A stretch of DNA of 16,391 bases from JAAFHS01 sp031396505. GTDB lineage: Bacteria > Pseudomonadota > Alphaproteobacteria > Rhodobacterales > Rhodobacteraceae. Below the pieces are notes generated by a model that was not told the origin of the DNA, made no database searches, and saw only the letters and a list, made by a program, of their open reading frames with translations. Positions 1-7,684 of this stretch are shown here, piece after piece. The position numbers and the translations under genes were made by a program. Positions within the stretch are counted from its first letter, which is position 1; each line of letters begins with the position of its first letter. The DNA is taken from positions 1-16,391 of the forward strand of contig JANNKX010000406.1 of the NCBI GenBank assembly GCA_031396505.1, written 5' to 3'.

Positions 1-19
1 GGATACGGTCGGTGGTCAT
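1..19 (-). CDS. Possible 5' end of a partial downstream gene
   Basis: Just after the sdaA stop codon, on the same strand, an ATG at 19-17 opens a frame reading M-T-T-D-R-I up to the window edge. If real, it would be the third gene of the GST-sdaA run. The G-rich stretch touching the ATG is too close to be a good ribosome binding site, and six codons are too few to judge. Product unknown. Confidence 0.2.
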
Positions 20-23
20 CCCC

Positions 24-1403
24 CTAACAATTCGGCACGTTCACAGCGAGGCCACCCAGCGAGGTTTCCTTGTACTTTTCGTGCATATCCTTGCCCGTCT
101 GGCGCATCGTCTCGATGCACACATCCAGCGACACAAGGTGAACCCCATCGCCGCGCATCGCAAGACTTGCCGCCGATACCGCCTTGATCGCGCCCAACCC
201 GTTGCGTTCGATGCAGGGCACCTGCACCAATCCCCGCACCGGATCGCAGGTCATGCCCAGATGATGCTCCAGCGCGATCTCTGCCGCGTTTTCGACCTGT
301 TCGGGCGTGCCGCCCAGCACGGCAGCGAGCCCCGCCGCCCCCATCGCCGCCGCAGACCCCACTTCCGCCTGACAGCCGCATTCGGCCCCGGAAATCGACG
401 CGTTATGCTTGCACAATCCCCCGATGGCCGCCGCCGTCAGCATGAAATCCCCCAGCCGCGCCCGCGATGCCCCCGGCACATGGTCCAGCCAATAGCGGAT
501 CACCGCAGGCACCACGCCTGCCGCGCCATTGGTGGGGGCCGTCACCACCTGACCCCCGGCTGCGTTTTCCTCGTTCACCGCCATCGCATACAGGCTCATC
601 CAGTCGTTGATCGTGTGCGGTGCGGTCATGTTCAGGCCGCGTTCGGCCAGCAGCGCATCGTGAATGCCCTTGGCCCGCCTTCGCACCTTCAACCCCCCCG
701 GCAAAATCCCCGTGCCCAACATCCCGCGGTCGATGCAATCTGTCATCACCTGCCAGATCCGGTCGATCCCCGCGTCCAGTTCGGCGGCCGACCGGAACCG
801 CAATTCATTCGCCCGCTTCATCGCCGCAATCGACAGGCCCGATGCCTTTGCCATCGCCAACATTTCATCCGCTGTCTCGAACGGATACGGCACATCCGCC
901 CGCGCCCGCGCCTTTTTTGCGCTTGCCTGTGCCATCTCGGCCGCTGTCAGAACAAAGCCCCCGCCGATGGAATAATACGTTTCCGACAAGATCACGTCGC
1001 CCTGCGCATCTGTTGCCCGGATCACCATGCCGTTGGCATGGCCGGGCAGCGCGGGGCCATAGTCAAACGACAGGTCGGTCGCAGGATCGAACCGCAAGGG
1101 CGGCAAGCCTTCCACCACAATCGCGTGGTTTTCGCGGATCGCGGCAAGTGCGGCTTCGGCCTGTTCATGATCATAGGTCTCTGGCACAAACCCGGCCAGC
1201 CCCAGGATCGTCGCCCGGTCCGTTGCATGACCCACGCCCGTAAACGCAAGGCTGCCGTGCAGTGATGCCCGCAGGCCTTTGGGATGAAACGGGCTGGCGC
1301 GCAACGTCTCCAGAAACCTTGCCGCCGCCACCATCGGCCCCATCGTATGCGACGATGACGGGCCAATCCCCACCTTGAACATATCGAACACCGAAAGGAA
1401 CAT
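24..1403 (-). CDS. sdaA: L-serine ammonia-lyase (L-serine dehydratase), iron-sulfur dependent, single chain
   Basis: Deaminates L-serine to pyruvate and ammonia in the cytoplasm, using a [4Fe-4S] cluster rather than PLP. The 459 residues match the usual single-chain length. The N-terminus FDMFKVGIGPSSSHTMGPM is the family signature. The C-terminal domain has C344 (ECGCQAEVGS), C386 (MTCDPVRG) and C397 (VQVPCIERN), which match the three cluster ligands of the structurally characterised Legionella enzyme. The last residue is C459, corresponding to the C-terminal 'tail-in-mouth' cysteine that caps the fourth iron before substrate binds. The ATG at 1403-1401 was chosen because the signature starts there; the frame stays open upstream only because it runs into the GST gene. 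The start overlaps the GST stop by one base (TGATG), so the two genes are probably translationally coupled. Confidence 0.96.
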   Translation of the reverse strand: MFLSVFDMFKVGIGPSSSHTMGPMVAAARFLETLRASPFHPKGLRASLHGSLAFTGVGHATDRATILGLAGFVPETYDHEQAEAALAAIRENHAIVVEGLPPLRFDPATDLSFDYGPALPGHANGMVIRATDAQGDVILSETYYSIGGGFVLTAAEMAQASAKKARARADVPYPFETADEMLAMAKASGLSIAAMKRANELRFRSAAELDAGIDRIWQVMTDCIDRGMLGTGILPGGLKVRRRAKGIHDALLAERGLNMTAPHTINDWMSLYAMAVNEENAAGGQVVTAPTNGAAGVVPAVIRYWLDHVPGASRARLGDFMLTAAAIGGLCKHNASISGAECGCQAEVGSAAAMGAAGLAAVLGGTPEQVENAAEIALEHHLGMTCDPVRGLVQVPCIERNGLGAIKAVSAASLAMRGDGVHLVSLDVCIETMRQTGKDMHEKYKETSLGGLAVNVPNC

Positions 1404-2065
1404 CAGGCCCCCATGGTGAAGGGTGTGGCACCCAACCCTTCCACTTTTGCAACATGCTGCGCCGCTGGCCGGGCCTCCGCTGCCGCCAGAACCGCATGCA
1501 GCGCCGGATAATCCGTCACCGGAATATTCAACGCCGCATCCGGCGCATAGGCCGCTGTCCACCGCATCAGCATCCCCAGATAATACGCCATCACCGATGG
1601 CCTGTCCGCCGACAGCCATTCGGGCCGGTCGCGCAAAACCATCGCCTCCAGTGCCGCATATTGTTCGCGCAGGGTGGCATGTGCCACCGGGCCCACATGC
1701 GCCGCCGCCGCGTCACCACCCGGATATTCCGGATGCAGCAGGTCCATCATCGCCGTGTGAATGCCATTGTTCGCCACCACGAACCACGACTGAAACGCTG
1801 CGCGCGCGGGGTCCGTTATTGCGGGTGCCAATCCGCCATGCCGGTCCGCCAGCCACAGCATGATCGCGCCTGTTTCAAACATCGCCCCATCCGGGGTTTC
1901 CAGGGCCGGGATTTTTCCAAACGGGTGAATGCGCCGATAGGCAGGCGTGTCCAGATCACCCGCCGCGACGCTTTTGGCCGCCAGCGTGAACGGCACCCCC
2001 AATTCGCACAACACCATATGCACGCACATCGAGGCGAAATCAGGCGCATGGTGCAGCGTATACAT
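1403..2065 (-). CDS. Glutathione S-transferase family protein
   Basis: A 220-residue GST-fold protein, presumably cytoplasmic; substrate not predictable. The thioredoxin-like N-terminal domain (about 1-80) shows the opening strand MYTLHHAP, the cis-proline in GKIPAL (P53) and the glutathione gamma-glutamyl site FETGAI (E64-T65). The helical C-terminal domain (about 85-205) contains ARAAFQSWFVVANNGIH. A serine (S12, in DFAS) could be the thiolate-activating residue; this is an inference. The start at 2065 is preferred over one eight codons upstream (2089) because a GGGAG ribosome binding site sits eight bases before it and the fold begins there. It is the first gene of the pair with sdaA. I see no functional link to serine breakdown beyond co-transcription. 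Confidence 0.92.
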   Translation of the reverse strand: MYTLHHAPDFASMCVHMVLCELGVPFTLAAKSVAAGDLDTPAYRRIHPFGKIPALETPDGAMFETGAIMLWLADRHGGLAPAITDPARAAFQSWFVVANNGIHTAMMDLLHPEYPGGDAAAAHVGPVAHATLREQYAALEAMVLRDRPEWLSADRPSVMAYYLGMLMRWTAAYAPDAALNIPVTDYPALHAVLAAAEARPAAQHVAKVEGLGATPFTMGA

Positions 2066-2411
2066 CGGCAAAACTCCCATCATGTTCACCAGTTATTGCC
2101 AGATCGCCGCCCGGAAACCAGTGGAAACCGACGCAATCACGCGCTGCGGGGTCAGGTTGCATTGCCGACATCGGGCAGGACCGGTTCTTGTCGCGGAAAT
2201 GGCGCATCGCCTGTGCATCTTGTTGCGATCGCGCGCGCCGCCCCTGCCAACGCCGTGCGGCACGACAGCATCCCCCCCATGATCGGCCCGCCTGATCACC
2301 GATACGGTGTCGGTGCCGCGTGCAGCACATGCCGTCAATCATTCCGTTCCCGCTTAACGCCGCATTAACCAAGTGGCTTTTAGGCTGGCCAAGACTGCAA
2401 CAAGGGGTCCG
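2066..2411. other. Divergent intergenic region between GST and EF-hand genes (346 bp)
   Basis: No convincing gene is present. Open frames crossing it on both strands lack recognisable domains and good ribosome binding sites. It must hold the promoters for the minus-strand GST-sdaA pair and the plus-strand EF-hand gene. The only clear sites are the TTAA-N7-TTAA motif at 2354-2368 and the AGGGG ribosome binding site just before 2412. No good -35/-10 pair for the minus strand was found by eye. Confidence 0.6.
2354..2368 (+). promoter_or_regulatory. CtrA-like site TTAA-N7-TTAA
   Basis: Two TTAA half-sites separated by exactly seven bases (cgccgca), 43 bases before the EF-hand start codon. This matches the established full-site consensus for the alphaproteobacterial cell-cycle and motility regulator CtrA. 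TTAA pairs are uncommon in DNA this GC-rich, which helps the call, but no binding or expression evidence exists here. Confidence 0.4.
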
Positions 2412-2999
2412 ATGATGCGATGGTTGATACTGGTGGCGGTGTATCTGGCGCAGGCCGCCAATGTGTTGGCGCAGGATGCGCCTGATGCCGCCGAACCCGC
2501 CCTGCCTGCGGAACTGTCCCGCGTCGACGCAGGCCTTGCCAAACGGTTGCAGCGGGATGCAGATGATGTGGTGACCGATGCGATGACGCTGGTGCTGGGC
2601 TATGGCCGTGATGGCGCGATTGATCCCGCCGGGATCGAACGCGCGCTTGCCGTGGACCGCGCGCGCCAGCGGGCAAACGTGCTGCGCCGCCTGATCGAGG
2701 CTGATCTTGATGCCGATGGCACGGTGTCCACCGATGAAATCAACGTCATCGCCGCGGCAGCCGAGGCGCGCTTTCGCAGCCGCGTGATGATGGGCCACGC
2801 ATCGGCCGATGGTGATGGCGATGGCAATGTCACCTGGGCCGAGGCGCGCACATCGGCGCAATCCGTGGCCATGGACCGCGTGTCAGATGCCGACGCCGCG
2901 CGCGCGATGGCCCTGATGGGCCTTGATCTGGATGGCGATGGCCGCCTGACACTGGCCGAACTGCGCGACGTGGCCCGCCTGATGCAGACCGCCGGATGA
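2412..2999 (+). CDS. Secreted EF-hand calcium-binding protein
   Basis: A 195-residue small protein with a Sec signal peptide (MMRWLILVAVYLAQAANVLA, likely cut after A20) followed by a helical calmodulin-like body, so probably periplasmic. Three canonical 12-residue EF-hand loops are visible: D98-E109 (DLDADGTVSTDE), D133-E144 (DGDGDGNVTWAE) and D172-E183 (DLDGDGRLTLAE), each with Asp at positions 1, 3 and 5, Gly at 6 and Glu at 12. A fourth, degenerate loop lies near residues 64-71 (YGRDGAID). The ATG at 2412 follows AGGGG with a short spacer; an upstream GTG (2373) would precede the signal peptide and lacks support. It stands alone, with a CtrA-like site upstream. Calcium binding is very likely; the partner or role (buffer, sensor, adhesion) cannot be told. 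Confidence 0.9.
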   Translation: MMRWLILVAVYLAQAANVLAQDAPDAAEPALPAELSRVDAGLAKRLQRDADDVVTDAMTLVLGYGRDGAIDPAGIERALAVDRARQRANVLRRLIEADLDADGTVSTDEINVIAAAAEARFRSRVMMGHASADGDGDGNVTWAEARTSAQSVAMDRVSDADAARAMALMGLDLDGDGRLTLAELRDVARLMQTAG

Positions 3000-3044
3000 A
3001 TGGGCAGTGGTTAACAAAGTGTTAGATCAGGGTGGCTTCAGAAA

Positions 3045-3058
3045 GTCAACCTGTTGAC
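3045..3058. repeat. Short perfect inverted repeat GTCAAC-CT-GTTGAC
   Basis: A 14-bp dyad with 6-bp arms and a 2-bp centre between the EF-hand gene and rpiA. It overlaps the start of the 44-bp repeated element at 3054-3097, so TTGAC/GTCAA half-sites are clustered here. It could be a regulator binding site; the regulator is unknown. Confidence 0.4.
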
Positions 3059-3097
3059 AATAAACACGAAAGTCAAAAATTGACAGCCGTCAATTTT
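3054..3097 (+). repeat. 44-bp repeated element, copy A
   Basis: Begins with TTGACAATAAAC, then an unconserved 11-bp spacer, then a 21-bp block holding the dyad TTGAC-AGCC-GTCAA with AT-rich flanks. The same 21-bp block occurs without change at 14586-14606, and the TTGAYAATAAAC block lies at the same distance in both copies. Arms of the dyad extend to 9 bp (AAAATTGAC/GTCAATTTT). It lies 55 bp after the EF-hand stop and about 97 bp before rpiA. A weak hairpin terminator, a Crp/Fnr-type binding site or a dispersed genomic repeat are all possible. Confidence 0.7.
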
Positions 3098-3193
3098 GCC
3101 CGGCATCGACTGCGCCGCGTCCACGCTTTTGCCTCTCGCACCCCACCTGCGTTCCGCCTATAACTGCGGCACGCTTATCGCCAGAGGTGCCCC

Positions 3194-3982
3194 ATGGCCG
3201 CAGACCTTTCCCCCATCGACACGGCAAAATTCGTGGCCGCCAAACGCGCCGTGGATTTCGTCGAAAACGGCATGAAGGTTGGCCTTGGTACCGGATCGAC
3301 CGCCGCCTGGATGGTGCGCTGTCTGGGTGAACGCGTCCGCGACGAAGGGTTGCGCATCACAGGCGTGCCCACCTCCAGCCGTACGGCGGAACTGGCGCGC
3401 AAGGTCGGCATCCCGATCACCAGTCTTGATGATGCAAAATGGCTGGACCTGACGATTGACGGGGCCGATGAGTTTGATGCCCACCTGAACCTGATCAAAG
3501 GCGGCGGGGCCGCACTGTTGCAGGAAAAGATCGTGGCGACCGCGTCGGATCAGATGATCGTCATCGCCGACGCCGCCAAGGAAGTGGCGCAGCTTGGTGC
3601 CTTTCCCCTGCCGGTCGAAGTGATCCCCTTCGGCTGGCAAACCACCAAGGCCCTGATCGAGGAAACCCTGGTCAGCCTTGACGTGATGGGCCGCGATTGC
3701 ACCTTGCGGATGAACGGCCAAAGCCCGCTGATCACGGACGAGGCGAATTACATTGTCGATCTGCACCTGACCCGCATCGGCAACCCGCGCCAGTTGGCGC
3801 TGGTGCTGAACCAGATCCCCGGTGTGGTCGAAAACGGCCTTTTCATCGACATCTGCGATATTGTGGTGATCGGCCACGGCGACGGGCGCGTGGTGGTGCG
3901 CGATATCAATTCGGGCGAAAATCTGGATGACCGGATCGACCTGATCCCCGGCGACAACATCTTTGCGGATATGGCGGAATGA
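3194..3982 (+). CDS. rpiA: Ribose-5-phosphate isomerase A
   Basis: Interconverts ribose 5-phosphate and ribulose 5-phosphate in the non-oxidative pentose phosphate pathway. It is cytoplasmic, 262 residues, in the normal size range of bacterial RpiA. Diagnostic motifs are the phosphate-binding loop GLGTGSTA (30-37), the catalytic TIDGADE (about 87-93) and KGGGAALLQEK (102-112). An AGAGG ribosome binding site stands six to seven bases before the ATG. The stop overlaps the gor start in an ATGA, so the two genes are likely co-translated. Pairing with glutathione reductase makes metabolic sense, since pentose phosphate flux supplies NADPH; this link is inferred from context. Confidence 0.97.
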   Translation: MAADLSPIDTAKFVAAKRAVDFVENGMKVGLGTGSTAAWMVRCLGERVRDEGLRITGVPTSSRTAELARKVGIPITSLDDAKWLDLTIDGADEFDAHLNLIKGGGAALLQEKIVATASDQMIVIADAAKEVAQLGAFPLPVEVIPFGWQTTKALIEETLVSLDVMGRDCTLRMNGQSPLITDEANYIVDLHLTRIGNPRQLALVLNQIPGVVENGLFIDICDIVVIGHGDGRVVVRDINSGENLDDRIDLIPGDNIFADMAE

Positions 3983-5337
3983 CCTTCGATTACGATCTGT
4001 TTGTCATCGGTGGCGGGTCCGGTGGCGTGCGCGCCGCGCGCATCGCGGCGTCAGAAGGCGGCGCGCGCGTGGGTCTGGCCGAAGAAAGCCGCATGGGCGG
4101 CACCTGCGTCATTCGTGGCTGCGTGCCCAAAAAGCTGATGGTCTTCGCTTCCGGCTTTCCCGATGCGATTGACGATGCGCGCGCCTATGGCTGGGACGTC
4201 ACCCTTGGCGCGTTCGACTGGCCGCGTTTCCGCACCCGGCTTGAAACCGAACTTGATCGGCTGGAAGGGGCCTATCGCAACACCCTGACCAACGCAGGCG
4301 TCACCATCCATGACGCGCGCGCCACGCTGGATGATCCCCATACCGTGCGCCTGTCGACCGGGGAAACCGTTACCGCCGCCCATATTCTGATTGCCACCGG
4401 GGGCCACCCGTTCCGCCCCGATGTTCCCGGCGCAGAATTGGGCATTACTTCGAACGAGATGTTTCATCTGCCTGCCCTGCCGCGCCGCGCGCTGGTGGTC
4501 GGCGGCGGTTACATCGCCTCCGAATTCGCCTGCATCCTGCACGGGCTTGGCGTGCAGACGACGCAATTCTATCGCGGCGCGCAAATCCTGCGCGGCTTTG
4601 ATGACGAGGCGCGCGGACTGGTGTCGACCACCATGCAGGAACGCGGCATCACCATCCGCTGCGGCACCGATCTGATCCATCTTGAACAGACCGCAGGCGG
4701 CATCTGCGCCAAGGCGACCGATGGGTCGCAGCACGAATTCGACCTTGTGATGTTCGCCACCGGCCGCGTGCCCAACAGCACGGGTCTCGGCCTTGAAACC
4801 CTTGGCGTGCAACTGGGCCGGCGCGGGCAGATCGTGGTCGATGCCTACAGCCAGACCGCCGTGCCAAGCGTCTTTGCCGTCGGTGATGTCACCGACCGCA
4901 TCAACCTGACCCCAGTTGCCATCCGCGAAGGCCATGCCTTTGCCGATTCCGTGTTTCGCGGCATCCCCACCAAGGCCGACCACGATCTTGTCGCCTCAGC
5001 CGTGTTTACCCAGCCCGAAATGGGGGCCATCGGCCTGACCGAAGAGGCCGCGCGCGAACAAGAACCGATCGAGATTTACGCCACATCCTTTCGCCCGATG
5101 AAAACCGCCTTTGTCGGGCGCCCTGACCGGGTGATGATGAAACTGATCGTCAGTCAGGCCACGCGCCGCGTGCTGGGTTGCCATATCGTCGCACCTGATG
5201 CGGGTGAAATGATCCAGCTTGCCGCGATTGCCATCAAGATGGGGGCGACGAAAGAAGATTTCGACCGCACCGTCGCCGTGCATCCGACCATGGCCGAAGA
5301 ATTGGTCACGATGCGCAAACCAATACGTCGCGCTTGA
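3979..5337 (+). CDS. gor: Glutathione-disulfide reductase
   Basis: An FAD-dependent homodimeric oxidoreductase that regenerates reduced glutathione from GSSG with NADPH; 452 residues, typical for the family. The FAD-binding glycine motif is GGGSGG (11-16). The redox-active disulfide is C43/C48 in GGTCVIRGCVPKKLM. The NADPH domain carries VVGGGYIASEFA and then YRGAQILRGFD, whose arginines fit 2'-phosphate recognition. The second FAD motif is FAVGDVTDRINLTPVA. The catalytic His-Glu pair of the dimer interface is H435 and E440 in HPTMAEE. The start overlaps the rpiA stop by four bases. hflK begins 57 bp downstream with no visible terminator, so read-through into hflKC is possible. Confidence 0.96.
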   Translation: MTFDYDLFVIGGGSGGVRAARIAASEGGARVGLAEESRMGGTCVIRGCVPKKLMVFASGFPDAIDDARAYGWDVTLGAFDWPRFRTRLETELDRLEGAYRNTLTNAGVTIHDARATLDDPHTVRLSTGETVTAAHILIATGGHPFRPDVPGAELGITSNEMFHLPALPRRALVVGGGYIASEFACILHGLGVQTTQFYRGAQILRGFDDEARGLVSTTMQERGITIRCGTDLIHLEQTAGGICAKATDGSQHEFDLVMFATGRVPNSTGLGLETLGVQLGRRGQIVVDAYSQTAVPSVFAVGDVTDRINLTPVAIREGHAFADSVFRGIPTKADHDLVASAVFTQPEMGAIGLTEEAAREQEPIEIYATSFRPMKTAFVGRPDRVMMKLIVSQATRRVLGCHIVAPDAGEMIQLAAIAIKMGATKEDFDRTVAVHPTMAEELVTMRKPIRRA

Positions 5338-5394
5338 ATTTTGGTGCGAAGTAGCCAATTCAGTTGCAAGTGAAATAAGAAGGATTGTTGCGGA

Positions 5395-6621
5395 ATGTCA
5401 GGAAACGGTGGCCCGTGGGGCGGTGGTGGAAACGGCGATGATCGTGATCGGGGCGAACGTGACCGTGAACCAAACCGGGGTGGGCCGCGCCGTCCGGGCG
5501 ATGCGCCGCCCGGTATCTCGCAGATCGACGATCTGGTGAAATCCGGGCAGGAACGCCTGCGCGTCCTGATGGGCGGGCGTGGCGGCGGTGGTGGCAACGG
5601 GCGCGGCCCTGTGGGCGGCGGGCGTGGGCCCGATGGGCCACTGCTGACGCGGCAGGGGCTGGCCATAGGCGCGTTTGCGATCGTGGCGGCCTGGGGTTTC
5701 ATGTCCTTCTACACTGTCGCCCCCGAAGAACGCTCGGTCGAGCTGTTCTTGGGCGAACGCTCGCAGGTTGGCGAACCCGGCCTGAACTTTGCGCCTTGGC
5801 CCGTAGCCACCTATAACATCGTGCCTGTCGGCGTTGAACAGACCACGCAGGTCGGCCTTGGCACCACGAACGCCGTAGATGCCGGGCTGATGTTGACCCG
5901 CGATCAGAACATTGTCGATATCGGGTTCGAGGTGGTCTGGAACATCTCCAACCCCGAAGATTATCTGTTCAACCTTGCCGATCCTGACGATACGATCCGG
6001 GCGGTGTCCGAAAGTGCGATGCGCGATATCATTGCACGCTCCGAACTGCTGCCGATCCTGAACCGGGATCGTGGCCAGATCGTCACTGACCTGCGCACCG
6101 CCATCCAGAACACACTCAACAGCTATAATGCCGGGATCAACGTGTTGCGCGTCAACCTGCGCCGCGCGGCCCCCCCGGCCGAGGTTGCCGATGCATTCCG
6201 CGCCGTGCAATCGGCACAACAGCAACGCGACACGCTGCAAAATCAGGCAGATGCCTATGCCAATCAGGTCACCGCAGGTGCCCGCGGTCAGGCCGCAGCC
6301 CTGCTGGAAGAGGCCGAGGCGTATCGCGCCCAAGTCGTGAACAACGCCCAGGGCGAGGCGGCGGCCTTCCTTTCGGTCTATGCCGAATACATCAAGGCCC
6401 CCGAGGTGACGCGCCGCCGGATGTATCTGGAAACGATGGAGCGCGTGCTGGGCAGCATGAACAAGGTCATCCTTGACGGTGTCAGTGGTGGTGCCGCAGG
6501 CCAGGGCGTGGTTCCGTTCCTGCCATTGAATGAACTGGGCCGCATGACGGCACCGGGGGCCGCATCAACGCAGGCCCCGTCGGGCACCGTGGCACCCGCC
6601 ACCACCGGAGGGAATAACTGA
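5395..6621 (+). CDS. hflK: FtsH protease modulator HflK (SPFH/band-7 protein)
   Basis: One subunit of the HflK-HflC membrane complex that encloses and modulates the FtsH protease, controlling membrane-protein turnover. The 408-residue protein has a Gly/Arg/Asp-rich cytoplasmic N-terminus (1-80), one transmembrane helix (about 88-107, LAIGAFAIVAAWGFMSFYTV), and then the SPFH domain beginning at VAPEERSVELFLG, facing the periplasm in the known complex. A long Ala/Gln/Glu-rich helix (about 255-335) precedes a Pro/Ala/Thr-rich tail. An AAGGA site lies about ten bases before the ATG. Its TGA overlaps the hflC ATG by one base, as expected for equimolar partners. Confidence 0.95.
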   Translation: MSGNGGPWGGGGNGDDRDRGERDREPNRGGPRRPGDAPPGISQIDDLVKSGQERLRVLMGGRGGGGGNGRGPVGGGRGPDGPLLTRQGLAIGAFAIVAAWGFMSFYTVAPEERSVELFLGERSQVGEPGLNFAPWPVATYNIVPVGVEQTTQVGLGTTNAVDAGLMLTRDQNIVDIGFEVVWNISNPEDYLFNLADPDDTIRAVSESAMRDIIARSELLPILNRDRGQIVTDLRTAIQNTLNSYNAGINVLRVNLRRAAPPAEVADAFRAVQSAQQQRDTLQNQADAYANQVTAGARGQAAALLEEAEAYRAQVVNNAQGEAAAFLSVYAEYIKAPEVTRRRMYLETMERVLGSMNKVILDGVSGGAAGQGVVPFLPLNELGRMTAPGAASTQAPSGTVAPATTGGNN

Positions 6622-7514
6622 TGAACCGTTCCATCATTTCACTGGCCGTGCTGGGCGCAATCGGCATCGCGGCACTGTCATCGGTGTTTATCGTCGATGA
6701 ACGCGAACGCGTGCTGGTGCTGCAATTCGGCGAGATCGTGCAAGAACGGTCGGAACCGGGCCTCGGCTTCAAAATTCCGTTCCTGCAGGATGTTGTGCGC
6801 TATGATGACCGGATCCTCGCGCTGCCGACGCAGCCCATCGAGGTGACGATGGTTGATGACCGCCGTCTGGTGGTCGATGCCTTTGTACGCTGGCGGATCA
6901 CCGATTTGCGGCGCTTCCGTTCCGCTGTCGGGGGCGGCGGTATTGATTTCGCGCGCCAGCGGATCGACGGCATCGTCAACACCGCGCTGCAGGCAACCCT
7001 CGGCCGTGTGCCTTCGACCGAACTTTTGTCCGAAGGCCGGACCGCGTTGATGAACTCGATCCGTGACGATGCGAAACTCGAAGCGGCATCCTTGGGCGTT
7101 GATCTGATCGACGTCCGCCTGACCCGCACCGATCAGCCCGAACAGAACCTTGAGGCGACTTTTGGCCGGATGCGCGCCGAACGCGAACGCGAAGCTGCCG
7201 ATGAAATCGCCCGCGGCAACGAGGCCGCACAGCGCGTGCGCGCCACGGCAGACCGGACGGTGGTGGAACTGACGTCAGACGCACGGCGGCAATCGAACGT
7301 GATCCGCGGTGAGGCCGACGCCGAACGCAATTCGATCTATGCCGGTGCCTTTGGACAAGACCCTGAATTCTTTGCCTTCACCCGCTCGCTCACGTCCTAT
7401 GAGCGCGCGTTGCAGGGCAGCAATTCATCAATCGTCATGCAGCCCGACAGCGCCTTTTTCGAATACCTGCGCAGCTATGATGTGCCGGTGGCCCCGCTGC
7501 CTGTCGCACCCTGA
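6621..7514 (+). CDS. hflC: FtsH protease modulator HflC (SPFH/band-7 protein)
   Basis: Partner of HflK in the HflKC cage around FtsH. It has 297 residues. An N-terminal membrane anchor (about 4-24, SIISLAVLGAIGIAALSSVF) runs straight into the SPFH domain start IVDERERVLVLQFGEIV, followed by the long charged helix with RMRAEREREAADEIARGNEA typical of HflC. The start is preceded by GGAGGG inside the end of hflK, with an eight-base spacer, and overlaps the hflK stop (TGATG). A strong hairpin terminator follows 22 bases after the stop, so hflKC ends a transcription unit that probably begins at rpiA or hflK. Confidence 0.95.
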   Translation: MNRSIISLAVLGAIGIAALSSVFIVDERERVLVLQFGEIVQERSEPGLGFKIPFLQDVVRYDDRILALPTQPIEVTMVDDRRLVVDAFVRWRITDLRRFRSAVGGGGIDFARQRIDGIVNTALQATLGRVPSTELLSEGRTALMNSIRDDAKLEAASLGVDLIDVRLTRTDQPEQNLEATFGRMRAEREREAADEIARGNEAAQRVRATADRTVVELTSDARRQSNVIRGEADAERNSIYAGAFGQDPEFFAFTRSLTSYERALQGSNSSIVMQPDSAFFEYLRSYDVPVAPLPVAP

Positions 7515-7536
7515 CAGGCCAATGCAGACTGTGATG

Positions 7537-7562
7537 GGGCCAGCCTGAGCGCTGGCCCTTTT
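7537..7562 (+). terminator. Rho-independent terminator after hflC
   Basis: Perfect 8-bp GC-rich stem GGGCCAGC / GCTGGCCC with a 6-base loop (ctgagc) followed by TTTT. It lies 22 bases after the hflC stop on the plus strand, separating hflKC from degP. Confidence 0.85.
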
Positions 7563-7669
7563 GCGTCTGAAACAACCTCACATTCGGCGCTCGCGCGTTC
7601 ACAAGCGCATGACAACGCGGATCGCCCTTTGCAATTCGCAGAACCACGCTTATCTGTTGTCGGCATAAA

Positions 7670-7684
7670 CCGGCGCGACGCCGG
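7670..7684. repeat. GC-rich dyad CCGGCG-CGA-CGCCGG in the degP leader
   Basis: A 6-bp perfect stem with a 3-base centre, 47 bases before the chosen degP start. It could form a small hairpin in the 5' leader or be a protein site. No poly-T follows, so it is not a terminator. Function unknown. Confidence 0.3.

Noticed and set aside
12..1265. 417-codon plus-strand open frame opposite sdaA
   Set aside because: Arg/His/Pro-rich translation with no domain; it is the antisense shadow of sdaA in GC-rich DNA.
1454..2368. 304-codon plus-strand open frame opposite GST
   Set aside because: Antisense shadow of a clear GST gene; low-information basic sequence.
2040..2861. 273-codon minus-strand open frame opposite the EF-hand gene
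   Set aside because: The plus strand encodes a signal peptide and three canonical EF-hands in exactly this region; the minus frame has no recognisable feature.
3159..3164. TATAAC as a -10 element for rpiA
   Set aside because: No acceptable -35 hexamer at 16-18 bp upstream; left unannotated.
4051..4983. 310-codon minus-strand open frame opposite gor
   Set aside because: gor has all its catalytic motifs across this span; the antisense frame is a codon-bias shadow.
5398..6333. 311-codon minus-strand open frame opposite hflK
   Set aside because: Shadow of hflK; no start signal or domain.
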